From assembly GCA_017509065.1 (NCBI GenBank), contig JAFWQM010000051.1, forward strand, positions 1 to 36,323: a stretch of DNA of 36,323 nucleotides, in the 5' to 3' direction. Position 1 is the first letter of the stretch. Every line of letters begins with the position of its first letter. The translations under genes were made by a program, and so were the position numbers. This DNA is from Clostridia bacterium (GTDB lineage: Bacteria > Bacillota_A > Clostridia > Christensenellales > Aristaeellaceae). The notes beneath the pieces were generated by a model, which saw only the letters and a program-made list of their open reading frames with translations, was not told where the DNA came from and did not search any database. Below are positions 1 through 8,289 of this stretch, piece by piece.

Positions 1-71
1 ATCGTTTCCTTCCCTGCGTTTATCAAGCCAATTCTTTCAAAATCCCCCTTTTCAGAACAGGAAAAATACGG

Positions 72-77
72 TATAAT
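72..77 (+). promoter_or_regulatory. -10 element of the probable ackA promoter
   Basis: A perfect TATAAT lies 45 bases upstream of the ackA start. The -35 region at about 49-54 (TTTTCA) is a poor match, so this is a partial promoter call. A good ribosome binding site (GGAGG, about 109-113) follows before the ATG at 122. Confidence 0.5.
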
Positions 78-121
78 AGATAAGCTAAGTCACCAAAAAC
101 AGGAAGCGGAGGAAAAACAAA

Positions 122-1330
122 ATGAAAATCCTGATCGTCAACGCCGGTTCTTCTTCTCTCAAATACCAGCTGGTGGATATGCAGGATGAATCCGTCCTGG
201 CCAAGGGCCTGGTGGAGCGCATCGGCATCGAGGGCAGCCACCTGATCCAGAAGGCTGCCGGCAAGGTCTTCGAAGTGAACCAGCCCATGAAGGACCATGT
301 CAAGGCCTGCGAGTACATGCTGGAGGCCCTGACCGATCCCGAGCACGGCGTGGTGAAGAGCATGAGCGAGATCTCCGCGGTGGGCCACCGGGTACTGCAC
401 GGCGGCGCCAATTTCACCGAGTCCGTGGTGATCGATCAGGCGGTCATGGACGCCATCGAGGAGAACATCCCCCTGGGCCCGCTGCACAATCCGGCCAACC
501 TGATGGGCATCAAGGCCTGCCAGGCCGTCATGCCCGGCACGCCCATGGTGGCCGTGTTCGACACCGCCTTCCATCAGACCATGCCTCCCAAGGCCTACCT
601 GTACGGCCTGCCCATGGAATACTATGACCGGCTCAAGGTGCGCCGCTACGGCTTCCACGGCACCAGCCACCGGTTCGTGAGCAGGCATGCCGCCGAATTC
701 ATGGGCAAAAAGCCCGAAGAAGTGAAGATGATCACCTGCCACCTGGGCAACGGCTCCTCCCTGGCCGCCGTGGCCTACGGCAAGTGCGTGGACACCTCCA
801 TGGGCATCACGCCTCTGGAAGGCATGATCATGGGCACCCGCTCCGGCGTGATGGACCCCGCCGTGGTGCAGTACATCTGCAACAACGACCACATCTCCGT
901 GGACGAAATGCTGAATATCTGCAATAAGAAATCCGGCCTGCTCGGCATCTCCGGCCTGTCCAACGACATGCGCGACATCGAAAAGGCCACCTTCGTGGAC
1001 CAGAATCCCCGCGCCAAGCTGGCCTGGGATATGCTGATCTATGAAATCACCAAGTACATCGGCTCCTACATCGCCGGCATGAACGGCGTGGAAGCCATCG
1101 TGTTCACCGGCGGCATCGGCGAGAACACCAACCGCCTGCGCGAACAGGTGATCGACGGCCTCTCCTGGATGGGCATCGCCATCGACCATGAAAAGAACGC
1201 CGCCATGAAGCCCGGCCATGCCGAAGACACCGACCTGACCGCCGAAGGCAGCCGCGTCAAGATCCTGGTCATCCCCACCAACGAGGAAATCGCCATCGCC
1301 CGGGATACCCTGGAACTGGTCACCAAGTAA
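122..1330 (+). CDS. ackA: Acetate kinase
   Basis: Converts acetyl phosphate and ADP to acetate and ATP, the substrate-level phosphorylation step of acetate fermentation; cytoplasmic. The 402-residue product has the usual family length and the full motif set of the ASKHA fold: NAGSSSLKYQL near the N-terminus, HRVLHGG, DTAFHQTMP, YGFHGTSH, CHLGNGSS, MGTRSG and FTGGIGENT. The ATG has a GGAGG ribosome binding site 8 bases upstream. No phosphotransacetylase gene lies beside it in the window; the next gene is separated by a strong terminator, so ackA looks monocistronic here (the gene to its left is not visible). Identification is secure. Confidence 0.98.
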   Translation: MKILIVNAGSSSLKYQLVDMQDESVLAKGLVERIGIEGSHLIQKAAGKVFEVNQPMKDHVKACEYMLEALTDPEHGVVKSMSEISAVGHRVLHGGANFTESVVIDQAVMDAIEENIPLGPLHNPANLMGIKACQAVMPGTPMVAVFDTAFHQTMPPKAYLYGLPMEYYDRLKVRRYGFHGTSHRFVSRHAAEFMGKKPEEVKMITCHLGNGSSLAAVAYGKCVDTSMGITPLEGMIMGTRSGVMDPAVVQYICNNDHISVDEMLNICNKKSGLLGISGLSNDMRDIEKATFVDQNPRAKLAWDMLIYEITKYIGSYIAGMNGVEAIVFTGGIGENTNRLREQVIDGLSWMGIAIDHEKNAAMKPGHAEDTDLTAEGSRVKILVIPTNEEIAIARDTLELVTK

Positions 1331-1355
1331 TATCAGGCAATCAGCGCAGTACTTT

Positions 1356-1390
1356 GCCCCGCCTCGCAGCCATGCGAAGCGGGGCTTTTT
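1356..1390 (+). terminator. Intrinsic terminator of ackA
   Basis: GCCCCGC (1356-1362) pairs with GCGGGGC (1379-1385), with an inner TCGC/GCGA pairing, followed by five T. It starts 25 bases after the ackA stop. Confidence 0.9.
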
Positions 1391-1476
1391 CGTTTGAATG
1401 AAAGGACACAGGCAAAATGCCGTCCATATAGAATTTGTCTATAACTTGTAATACATTTCTCGTAATCACCGAACTC

Positions 1477-1505
1477 TTGACACGAATAGGTCATTCTTTT
1501 ATAAT
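1477..1505 (+). promoter_or_regulatory. Consensus sigma-A promoter of the met importer operon
   Basis: TTGACA (1477-1482), a 17-base spacer and TATAAT (1500-1505): a perfect match. Transcription should begin near 1512, giving a leader of about 190 bases before metN. Confidence 0.9.
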
Positions 1506-1549
1506 ACATACCAGCAAGTGGCGATCACGCCGGGAAGGGAGGGAAACCC

Positions 1550-1624
1550 ATGAAGCGGAGGGAGGAAATGCGAATGTCCTGCCGCGTGAGGTTCCCCTCG
1601 CGCTGTTTGCGCCGCGCCGCTTGA
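1550..1624 (+). CDS. Putative 24-residue leader peptide upstream of metN
   Basis: A small ORF begins with ATG 38 bases downstream of the predicted transcription start. It is preceded by GGGAGGG at a workable distance. The product is 24 residues, begins MKRREEMRMSC, is rich in Arg, and has Met codons at positions 1, 7 and 9. Its last codons (1611-1620) can pair with the 3' arm of the terminator that follows, with 9 of 10 matches. The position and this pairing suggest a regulatory leader ORF rather than a functional protein. Nothing in the residues themselves shows function, and the Arg richness may only reflect GC-rich sequence. Confidence 0.4.
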   Translation: MKRREEMRMSCRVRFPSRCLRRAA

Positions 1625-1644
1625 CAAACGCTTTCGTTGCCTGC

Positions 1645-1682
1645 GCCGCTTCGCAGATTTGCGCGGAGCGGCTTTTGCTTTT
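1645..1682 (+). terminator. Intrinsic terminator in the metN leader (attenuator)
   Basis: GCCGCTTCGC (1645-1654) pairs over 10 bp, with one G-T wobble, with GCGGAGCGGC (1663-1672), followed by TTTTGCTTTT. It lies between the promoter and metN, 18 bases before the start codon, so read-through must be needed for expression. That placement is typical of attenuation. Confidence 0.75.
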
Positions 1683-1699
1683 GAAAGGAAGGTATACGT

Positions 1700-2749
1700 T
1701 TGTCCGAAGAGAATCCCATTCTGGAAGAAGCCGCCGTTTCGGAAACGCCGCTGATAGAAATTAAAAATCTGCGCAAGGTATATCAGGTGCCGGGCGGCGA
1801 AGTGGTGGCGCTGGACGGCATTGACCTCACCATCAACCGGGGGCAGATTTACGGCATCATCGGCATGAGCGGCGCGGGCAAGTCCACGCTCATCCGCTGC
1901 CTGAACCGGCTGGATACGCCCACCGACGGCCGGATCCTGATCGACGGCCAGAACATCCTGGCGATGAATAACAAACAGCTCATGGCCATGCGGCGCAAGG
2001 TGAGCATGATCTTCCAGAGCTTCAACCTGCTCATGCAAAAAACGGTAGCCCAGAATGTGCGCTATCCGCTGGACATCGCGGGAGTGCCCAAGGCTAAAGC
2101 CAACGAGCGGGTAAAAGAACTGCTGAAGCTGGTGGAACTGGAAGGCAAAGCCAGCGCTTATCCCATTCAGCTGTCCGGCGGCCAGCGGCAGCGCGTGGCT
2201 ATCGCCCGCGCCTTGGCTTCCGACCCCGAAGTGCTCCTGTGCGACGAGGCCACAAGCGCCCTGGACCCGATGACCACCCAGTCCATCCTGGCGCTGCTCC
2301 AGGACATCAACCAGCGCCTTGGCATCACGGTGGTTTTGATCACCCATGAAATGGCCGTGATCCGGCAGATCTGCAACCGGGTCGCCATCCTGGACGGGGG
2401 CCGCATCGCCGAGGAAGGCACGGTGGACGACGTGTTCGTGCACACCCGCTCTGCGGCGGGCAAGCGCCTGTTCGGCATCCTGCCCTCCGAGGAGGACGAC
2501 GCGGTATCCGACGTGCCGGCCCTGCGCATCGTGTTTGACGGCGGTAAGGAGGGCATGCCCATTATCGCCGGGCTGATCAAGAACTGCGGCGTGGACGTGA
2601 ACATCCTCTCCGCCGACATCAAGCCCATCAACGGCCAGCCTTACGGCCAGATGCTGATCGAATCGCCCGACGAACCCGAGGTAAGGCTCCAGGTGATCCG
2701 GTATCTGACGGATCAGGGCCTGACCGTGAAGGAGGTGCGTCAGGGATGA
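1700..2749 (+). CDS. metN: Methionine ABC transporter ATP-binding protein
   Basis: Cytoplasmic ATPase subunit of the D/L-methionine importer. Walker A (GMSGAGKST) is at residues 55-63, followed by the signature LSGGQRQR and Walker B LLCDEATSALDP. A C-terminal NIL domain at about 270-347 is the methionine-binding regulatory domain that marks MetN among ABC ATPases. The 349-residue length is normal. The start is a TTG with a strong AAAGGAAGG site at 1685-1692; no ATG fits as well. The stop overlaps the metI start (ATGA), so the two are translationally coupled. Expression probably depends on read-through of the leader terminator just upstream. Confidence 0.95.
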   Translation: MSEENPILEEAAVSETPLIEIKNLRKVYQVPGGEVVALDGIDLTINRGQIYGIIGMSGAGKSTLIRCLNRLDTPTDGRILIDGQNILAMNNKQLMAMRRKVSMIFQSFNLLMQKTVAQNVRYPLDIAGVPKAKANERVKELLKLVELEGKASAYPIQLSGGQRQRVAIARALASDPEVLLCDEATSALDPMTTQSILALLQDINQRLGITVVLITHEMAVIRQICNRVAILDGGRIAEEGTVDDVFVHTRSAAGKRLFGILPSEEDDAVSDVPALRIVFDGGKEGMPIIAGLIKNCGVDVNILSADIKPINGQPYGQMLIESPDEPEVRLQVIRYLTDQGLTVKEVRQG

Positions 2750-3504
2750 ACTGGTCCCACGTATTCTGGCAGGTGCCTTACAAGCTGTGCATGGACGGAT
2801 GGAACGGGCTGGGTAGCTTCCTGTACAGAACGGTGTTCGGCTTCGTGTACGAACGCTCCTGGAAGATCCTGTGGCCCGCGCTGGGAGAAACGGTGTACAT
2901 GACCGTGCTCAGCACTCTGCTGTCCTACATCATCGGCATTGCCCTGGGCGTGCTGCTGGTGGTCACTCGGAAGGGCGGCATCAAGCCCATGCCCAAGTTC
3001 AATATGGCGCTGGGCACCGTGATCAATTTCCTGCGTTCCATTCCCTTTATCATCCTGCTGGTGATGCTGCTGAACGTGACGCTGGCCGTGACGGGCCGCA
3101 TGACGGGCACCATGACCATCGCCTTTCCCCTGACGATCAGCGCGTTTCCGTATGTGGCCCGTATGGTGGAGGGGAGCCTCATGGAGGTGGACGGCGGCGT
3201 GATCGAAGCCGCCAAGGCCATGGGCTCCACCACCTGGCAGATCATTTGGAAGGTGCTGCTGCCGGAAGCAAAGCCCTCGCTGATCAACGGCTTTTCCATC
3301 TGCATGACCACCATCCTGGGCTACACCACCATGGCCAGCGTGGCCGCGGGCGGCGGTCTGGGCGCAACGGCGGTGACGTATGGCCTGTCCTACAGGCAGT
3401 ACGATATCATGTACGCGGCCAGCATCATGCTGGTGGTGCTGGTGCAGGTGATCACGGTAGCCGGTACGTCCCTTTCCCGGAAAAAGGATCATCGGATCCG
3501 GTAA
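2746..3504 (+). CDS. metI: Methionine ABC transporter permease
   Basis: Membrane-spanning subunit of the methionine importer. The 252-residue sequence has about five hydrophobic segments and the permease coupling loop, visible as an EAA-type motif around VIEAAKAMGSTTWQ. It begins with an ATG overlapping the metN stop by four bases, so stoichiometry is probably set by coupling. The N-terminus is about 30 residues longer than the shortest family members (its start is fixed by the overlap). It is followed 52 bases later by metQ. Family assignment rests on the sequence style together with metN and metQ on either side. Confidence 0.93.
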   Translation: MNWSHVFWQVPYKLCMDGWNGLGSFLYRTVFGFVYERSWKILWPALGETVYMTVLSTLLSYIIGIALGVLLVVTRKGGIKPMPKFNMALGTVINFLRSIPFIILLVMLLNVTLAVTGRMTGTMTIAFPLTISAFPYVARMVEGSLMEVDGGVIEAAKAMGSTTWQIIWKVLLPEAKPSLINGFSICMTTILGYTTMASVAAGGGLGATAVTYGLSYRQYDIMYAASIMLVVLVQVITVAGTSLSRKKDHRIR

Positions 3505-3556
3505 AACAGTTATTTAAGCGTATGCTTGAATATAAATATTTTAAGGAGGCTTTCCC

Positions 3557-4378
3557 ATGAAAAAGGTTGTTGCGATCCTGCTGACCCTGGCGCTTTCTCT
3601 CGGCGTGGTTTCCGCGCTGGCCGAACCCCTCAAGATTATCGCCACCCCCAATCCCCATGCCGAAGTGCTGGAGCTGATCAAGGACGATCTGGCGGCTCTG
3701 GGCTTTGAACTGGAAATCGAAATCAACGAAGGCTATCTGGTGGAGAATCCTTCCACCGCCGCGGGCGACACCCAGGCGAACTTCTTCCAGCATATCCCCT
3801 ACCTGAACCAGTACAACGCCGATATGGAAGCGACTGGCCAGGCGGATAACAAGCTGGTGTACGTGGTGCCCACCCATTTTGAGCCCATGGGCCTCTATCC
3901 CGGCACCAAGAGCAATCTGGATGAGCTGGCCGAGGGCGACATCATCGTCGTGCCCAACGACCCCGTGAACATGACCCGCGCTTTCATCCTGCTTGCGGAC
4001 GCCGGGCTGGTCACCCTGCCCGAGGGCACCACGCTGGAGAGCGTTGTGACCAAGTTCGACATCGGCAATCCCAAGAACCTGGAATTCCAGGAAGCCAACG
4101 CTGAACTGGCTCCCACCATGCGCGAAGGCGCGGCCTTCGTGGTCATCAACGGCAACAACGCTTCCCTGGCCGGCCTGATCCCCGGCAAGGACGCCGTGTA
4201 CTTTGAACAGCCCGGCAGCCAGGCCGCCGAAGCCTATGTGAACATCTTCGCCGTGAAGCCCGAAAACGCTGACGCGGATTTCGTGAAGGCCCTGGAAAAG
4301 ACCGTTTACACCCAGAAGGTGTATGACCTGATCGTGAACAGCGGCTTCGCCCCCGTGTTCGAGGTGCCCGCCGAATAA
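3557..4378 (+). CDS. metQ: Methionine-binding protein (NlpA/MetQ family)
   Basis: Extracytoplasmic substrate-binding subunit of the methionine importer. After a signal peptide (residues 1 to about 22, ending SALA before EPLKI) the sequence opens with IIATPNPHAEVLE and contains QANFFQHIPYLNQYNA, both characteristic of the NlpA lipoprotein family. The length of 273 residues is normal. Unlike most Gram-positive MetQ proteins there is no lipobox cysteine; the peptide looks like a signal peptidase I substrate, so the mature protein may be free or held by the permease. The ribosome binding site is AAGGAGG, and a strong terminator follows the stop. Confidence 0.93.
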   Translation: MKKVVAILLTLALSLGVVSALAEPLKIIATPNPHAEVLELIKDDLAALGFELEIEINEGYLVENPSTAAGDTQANFFQHIPYLNQYNADMEATGQADNKLVYVVPTHFEPMGLYPGTKSNLDELAEGDIIVVPNDPVNMTRAFILLADAGLVTLPEGTTLESVVTKFDIGNPKNLEFQEANAELAPTMREGAAFVVINGNNASLAGLIPGKDAVYFEQPGSQAAEAYVNIFAVKPENADADFVKALEKTVYTQKVYDLIVNSGFAPVFEVPAE

Positions 4379-4399
4379 CCTGTTTCCCTTGCTTCTCTG

Positions 4400-4429
4400 C
4401 CGCGCCTGGTTTTCCGGGCGCGGTTTTTT
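4400..4429 (+). terminator. Intrinsic terminator of the metNIQ operon
   Basis: CCGCGCC (4400-4406) pairs with GGCGCGG (4417-4423), followed by six T. It starts 22 bases after the metQ stop. Confidence 0.9.
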
Positions 4430-4503
4430 CTGCCATAAAGGATACGGTAATAAGCAGCGAAAAAACGTCCTTTTCCGAAACAGATACGCCGTCAATTTTG
4501 CTG

Positions 4504-4533
4504 TGGACAATCATGGCCGTTATATAGTAAAAT
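4504..4533 (+). promoter_or_regulatory. Probable promoter of the alcohol dehydrogenase gene
   Basis: TGGACA (4504-4509), an 18-base spacer and TAAAAT (4528-4533), about 73 bases before the start codon. Each box has one mismatch to consensus. Confidence 0.5.
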
Positions 4534-4605
4534 ATGACAGGAACGGGAAAACCTGCGGCTTCCGTTTTATAAAACGCCGAAACCGCTCGGCATGAGGAGG
4601 ATACG

Positions 4606-5784
4606 ATGTTCAATTTCCAATACTTCACTCCGACCAAGGTGGTCTTTGGCAAAAAGACTGAAACGAAAGTGGCTGAACTGATCCGCGAATTTGGCGGAAA
4701 AAAAGTGCTGATCCATTACGGCGGCGGCAGCGTGATCCGTTCGGGCCTGCTGAAACGGGTGACGGACACGCTGGACAACGCCGGCATCCCATACGTCACG
4801 CTGGGCGGAGCGGTACCGAACCCGCGCCTGAGCCTCGTTTACGAAGGGATCGAACTGTGCAAAAAGGAAAACGTGGATTTCCTGCTGGCCGTGGGCGGCG
4901 GCAGCGCCATTGATTCCGCCAAGGCCATCGGCTACGGCGTGGCCAACGAAGGCGACGTATGGGATTATTATGACTACAAAAGAACGGTTTCCGCCTGCCT
5001 GCCCCTGGGCGTGATCGTGACCATCGCCGCCACGGGCAGCGAAATGAGCGATTCCTCCGTGATCACCAAGGAAGAAGGGCTGGTCAAGCGGGGATACAGC
5101 AGCGACTATGGCAGGCCGAAGTTTGCCATCATGAACCCGGAGCTGACCATGACCCTGCCGGATTATCAGACCGCGTGCGGTTGCGCCGACATCATGATGC
5201 ACACCATGGAACGCTACTTCACCAACGGCGGGAACATGGAAATCACAGATTCCATCGCGGAAGGACTGCTCCGCACCGTGATGAAGAACGCGGAGATTCT
5301 GGTGAAAGACCCCAAGAACTACGACGCCCGGGCCGAAGTCATGTGGGCGGGCAGCCTGTCGCACAACGGTCTGACCGGCTGCGGCAACGACGGCGGCGAC
5401 TGGATGACCCATAAGCTGGAGCACGAGCTGGGCGGCCTCTACGACGTGGCCCACGGCGCTGGGCTCACCGCCGTCTGGGGAAGCTGGGCAAGATATGTGT
5501 ACCGGAATTGCATGCCGCGGTTCAGGCGGTTTGCCGTCAATGTCATGGGCGTTGAGCCCGTCGGTTCGGATGAGGCGATTGCGCTGAAAGGGATAGAAAT
5601 GACGGAAAACTTCTTCCGGCGCATTCATATGCCCACCAACCTGCGGGAGCTGGGCGTGCACGCCACCGAAGAAGATTTGAAAACGTTGGCCCATAAATGC
5701 GCCGTTGGCGTCAATGGCGCGAAGGGCTCGGCCAGGCTGCTCAAAGAAGAGGATATGCTGACCATCTTCAGGGCCAGTGTGTAA
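4606..5784 (+). CDS. Iron-containing alcohol dehydrogenase (butanol dehydrogenase/YugJ type)
   Basis: NAD(P)H-dependent reduction of an aldehyde to an alcohol, probably a fermentative redox sink; cytoplasmic. The 392-residue protein starts with the family's typical FNFQYFTPTKVVFG. It has the nucleotide-binding GGGSAIDSAK at residues 97-106 and metal-ligand candidates Asp195 and His199 (DIMMH), His269/His273 (THKLEH) and His283 (VAHG). Length and motifs fit the BDH subgroup rather than the AdhE or glycerol dehydrogenase subgroups. It has a good AGGAGG site before the ATG. The next gene starts 43 bases downstream on the same strand and may be co-transcribed. The substrate cannot be told from sequence. 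Confidence 0.93.
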   Translation: MFNFQYFTPTKVVFGKKTETKVAELIREFGGKKVLIHYGGGSVIRSGLLKRVTDTLDNAGIPYVTLGGAVPNPRLSLVYEGIELCKKENVDFLLAVGGGSAIDSAKAIGYGVANEGDVWDYYDYKRTVSACLPLGVIVTIAATGSEMSDSSVITKEEGLVKRGYSSDYGRPKFAIMNPELTMTLPDYQTACGCADIMMHTMERYFTNGGNMEITDSIAEGLLRTVMKNAEILVKDPKNYDARAEVMWAGSLSHNGLTGCGNDGGDWMTHKLEHELGGLYDVAHGAGLTAVWGSWARYVYRNCMPRFRRFAVNVMGVEPVGSDEAIALKGIEMTENFFRRIHMPTNLRELGVHATEEDLKTLAHKCAVGVNGAKGSARLLKEEDMLTIFRASV

Positions 5785-5827
5785 TCATGAAACCGACTGA
5801 AAGCCATGCGTGGGAAAGGAGTTTTTT

Positions 5828-6940
5828 ATGCCAGCCTGCAAACCAGTGAAAACCGCCGTGATCGGCTGCGGAGCGATCAGCGATATTTATCTGACCAATA
5901 TGACGCGGCTTTTTTCCACGACGGAAGTGGCGGCATGCGCCGCCAGCCATCGGGAGAATGCGGAGAAAAAAGCGGCGCAATTCGGCATCCGCGCCGCTTC
6001 CGCAGATGAACTTTTCGACGATCCTGAAATTGAAATGATCGTGGTGCTCACCCCGGCCCCCTCCCATTATGACCTGATTAAAAAGGCGCTGCTTGCCGGG
6101 AAGCACGTCTATACCGAAAAAACCATGTCCGTATCGCTCTGGCAGGCCAAAGAGCTAATCGCTCTGGCAGAAGAAAAGGGACTGTACCTCGGTTCCGCGC
6201 CGGACACATTTATGGGCAGCGCGCTTCAAACGGCCCGAAAAGCGATGGATGAAGGAATGATTGGCGACATCACTTCTTTCCATGTGGTCGCCAACAGGGA
6301 TCTGACTTTCCTGGCGAGTCTGTTCAAGTTCCTGCGCCAGCCGGGCGGCGGCATATGCTACGACTACGGCGTTTACTATCTCACGGCGCTGTGCGCCTTG
6401 CTGGGCCCCATGGATCAGGTTTATGCCCAGATTGGCAATTACGCGAGGATAAGAAAGAATGTGTTCCCCGGCAGCCCGGAATACGGCCAGGATTACGTTT
6501 ATGACAACGAAGCCCAGGTGAACGCGATCCTGACCGCGAAAAGCGGCGTCACGGGCACGTTCTCCCTGAACGGCGACAGCGCGATTCAGGATCAGGCGTA
6601 CTTCACCATTCACGGCACCAAAGGCATTCTGCAGCTGGGGGACGCCAATCAGTTCGGCGGAGAGATCCGCTTCCTGCCGAATGACCCGGCGAAAGCCGAA
6701 TGGCAGACGCTCGCGCCGGTTTCCTCCCTCTCCGATAACTGCCGCGGCGTCGGCCCCGCAAATATGGCTTACTGCATCCGCAATCAGAAAGCGCATCTGG
6801 CCTCCAAAGAAATGGCCTGCCATGTCCTGGATGTGATCGAAAAGATGATGGAAAGCGCAAAAAACAGCCTGCCTCAGAAAACTGAAACAGACTGCAATCG
6901 TCCCGCGCCTTTCGATGATTGGAAAGTACTGCTCAAGTAA
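5828..6940 (+). CDS. Gfo/Idh/MocA family oxidoreductase
   Basis: NAD(P)-dependent sugar or cyclitol dehydrogenase of unknown substrate. The N-terminal Rossmann fold begins KTAVIGCGAISDIYL, followed by a strand-loop region ending in LTPAPSHYDL and the family's EKP position, here read as EKT (YTEKTMS). The C-terminal half is the alpha/beta catalytic domain. The ATG at 5828 is chosen because AAAGGAG lies 6-7 bases upstream; a GTG at 5810 in the same frame would put that ribosome binding site inside the gene. The product is 370 residues, normal for the family. It lies 43 bases after the alcohol dehydrogenase, probably in the same transcript, and a long hairpin follows. Confidence 0.9.
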   Translation: MPACKPVKTAVIGCGAISDIYLTNMTRLFSTTEVAACAASHRENAEKKAAQFGIRAASADELFDDPEIEMIVVLTPAPSHYDLIKKALLAGKHVYTEKTMSVSLWQAKELIALAEEKGLYLGSAPDTFMGSALQTARKAMDEGMIGDITSFHVVANRDLTFLASLFKFLRQPGGGICYDYGVYYLTALCALLGPMDQVYAQIGNYARIRKNVFPGSPEYGQDYVYDNEAQVNAILTAKSGVTGTFSLNGDSAIQDQAYFTIHGTKGILQLGDANQFGGEIRFLPNDPAKAEWQTLAPVSSLSDNCRGVGPANMAYCIRNQKAHLASKEMACHVLDVIEKMMESAKNSLPQKTETDCNRPAPFDDWKVLLK

Positions 6941-6956
6941 TCAATGCCTTGCAGAT

Positions 6957-7009
6957 ATAAACAAGTGAAGCGTAAGGGGTTGTAAAACTCACCACGCTTC
7001 ACTTGTTTT
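6957..7009. terminator. Bidirectional intrinsic terminator between convergent genes
   Basis: ACAAGTGAAGCGT (6961-6973) is an exact reverse complement of 6994-7006, flanked by A residues on the left and TTTT on the right. It serves the Gfo/Idh gene on the + strand and the Nudix operon on the - strand. Confidence 0.88.
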
Positions 7010-7010
7010 A

Positions 7011-7442
7011 TTATATTTTATTGGGACGAGGAAGCGTATTGAGAAACGCGCGGGCTGCCGACAGAACCCGCCTCGTTCCCGCATGCTCGAAGCGCTCCGC
7101 AGCCTGTCCATAAGGAAGAAGCTCGATTCTCCTTATTTCCCCCGGCCTTGGGATGAGCGGTTCATCTTTGCATTCCGCCAGGAAATAGACCACTCTTTTC
7201 CGGGTGTCAGGCTTTTCCGCCAGGTCGTACTCATCCTCCTGCCTGAACCCGTCAAGAAACGCGGGATGGAGTCCCGTTTCCTCGAACACTTCGCGCCGGG
7301 CCGTTTCCATCTCCGTTTCATCGCCCTCCATATGACCCTTGGGGAAGCTGTAGGCTCCCGCCTGTTCCTGTACGATAACAAAGAGGGGCTGACCGTTTTC
7401 CCATTTGAAAACGATTGCTCCGCATGATCTTTCAAGATTCAT
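7011..7442 (-). CDS. Nudix hydrolase, Ap4A hydrolase-like
   Basis: Probable bis(5'-nucleosyl)-tetraphosphatase or a related house-cleaning pyrophosphohydrolase. The 143-residue protein opens with SCGAIVFKW and carries FPKGH immediately before a complete Nudix box (G-x5-E-x7-REVFEETGL), the arrangement typical of small Ap4A hydrolases. The ATG at 7442 is chosen because GGAGG lies 6 bases upstream; an in-frame ATG seven codons earlier lacks such a site. It is the last gene of the minus-strand operon, 17 bases after the metallo-beta-lactamase-fold gene, and ends at the shared terminator. Confidence 0.9.
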   Translation of the reverse strand: MNLERSCGAIVFKWENGQPLFVIVQEQAGAYSFPKGHMEGDETEMETARREVFEETGLHPAFLDGFRQEDEYDLAEKPDTRKRVVYFLAECKDEPLIPRPGEIRRIELLPYGQAAERFEHAGTRRVLSAARAFLNTLPRPNKI

Positions 7443-7459
7443 ATGCGCCTCCAGATTGG

Positions 7460-8248
7460 TCACCCGATATTGTCCGCCCGGTAGCAGATCACATGGTCGT
7501 TCTGCTGATAATGCTTATTTGGATCGCAGCGGTAGGGATGCTGCAGATCCTCGCCGCCGAACCAGCGATACGGCCGGTCGTTCTCCGTTTTTCCCTCGCA
7601 GATTTCTTCCACGCCGTTTCTCATGCAGCACAGGAGGGAAATATCGTCTTCGTCCCGGGCGTGGCCGTGCAGGATGATATCCGCCCTGTCCTCCAGGAAC
7701 ATGATTTTATCCAGTTCTTTTACGAACGTGCGCAGCGGCAGGCAGCCGTCCAGCTGCATCCATAGATGATGATTGACGCTGTCGCCGGTAAAGAGGATCC
7801 TGTCCTCCCGCAGCAAAAGCAGGATGCCGCCGGGGGTGTGTCCGGGCAGCGCGAATACTTCCAGCGTCCGACCGCCCAGGTCGATCACGTCGCCGGGGAG
7901 GATATCCCGGAAAGGCGGCATAGACAGGCCATATTGTTTGCAGGCTTCCAGAAACTCCGGCTCCTGGGTGAACGAATTCGCCATCGGGCCGTCCGCGGGA
8001 TGCAGGTATGCTTCCTGAAAGTAAACGTTGCCGAAGATGTGGTCAGGATGCCCGTGCGTGTTGACCACCGTCACAGGCTTGTCCGTGAGCTTTCTCACGG
8101 CCTGATACAGGTCGTTATACCCGTTCATGGTGTCGATCACGCAGGCGCGCTCATTGCCGACCACCAGGTAGCCCGTCGCTTCGTGGGCTTCATCCATCAG
8201 ATAAATGCCGGGCCGTACTTCTTTCACGAACAGTTCCTTTTTTTCCAT
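7460..8248 (-). CDS. Metallo-beta-lactamase-fold hydrolase
   Basis: A 262-residue glyoxalase II-like hydrolase of unknown substrate; cytoplasmic, with no signal peptide. The zinc-binding HxHxDH is present as THGHPDH near residue 63. Further ligands are in LPGHTPGG, TGDSVN and LHGHA, so both metal sites look intact. The start at 8248 has an AGGAGG site about 8 bases upstream; the reading frame stays open further upstream but runs into the ECF gene and has no family similarity there. It follows the ECF S-component by 41 bases and precedes the Nudix gene by 17. A role linked to the transported compound is possible but unproven. Confidence 0.88.
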   Translation of the reverse strand: MEKKELFVKEVRPGIYLMDEAHEATGYLVVGNERACVIDTMNGYNDLYQAVRKLTDKPVTVVNTHGHPDHIFGNVYFQEAYLHPADGPMANSFTQEPEFLEACKQYGLSMPPFRDILPGDVIDLGGRTLEVFALPGHTPGGILLLLREDRILFTGDSVNHHLWMQLDGCLPLRTFVKELDKIMFLEDRADIILHGHARDEDDISLLCCMRNGVEEICEGKTENDRPYRWFGGEDLQHPYRCDPNKHYQQNDHVICYRADNIG

Positions 8249-8289
8249 GCTGTCTGTCCTCCTGTTTCTTCTCATGAGTGGAAATGATT

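Noticed and set aside
23..1219. Long open frame on the minus strand opposite ackA
   Set aside because: It is the antisense shadow of a GC-rich gene: His/Gly/Ala-rich, with no family similarity. The + strand product is unmistakably acetate kinase.
1500..1700. S-box (SAM) riboswitch in the metN leader
   Set aside because: There is a GGAGGGA-like string, but the GCAACC core and the rest of the aptamer are missing, and no T-box GGTGG motif is present.
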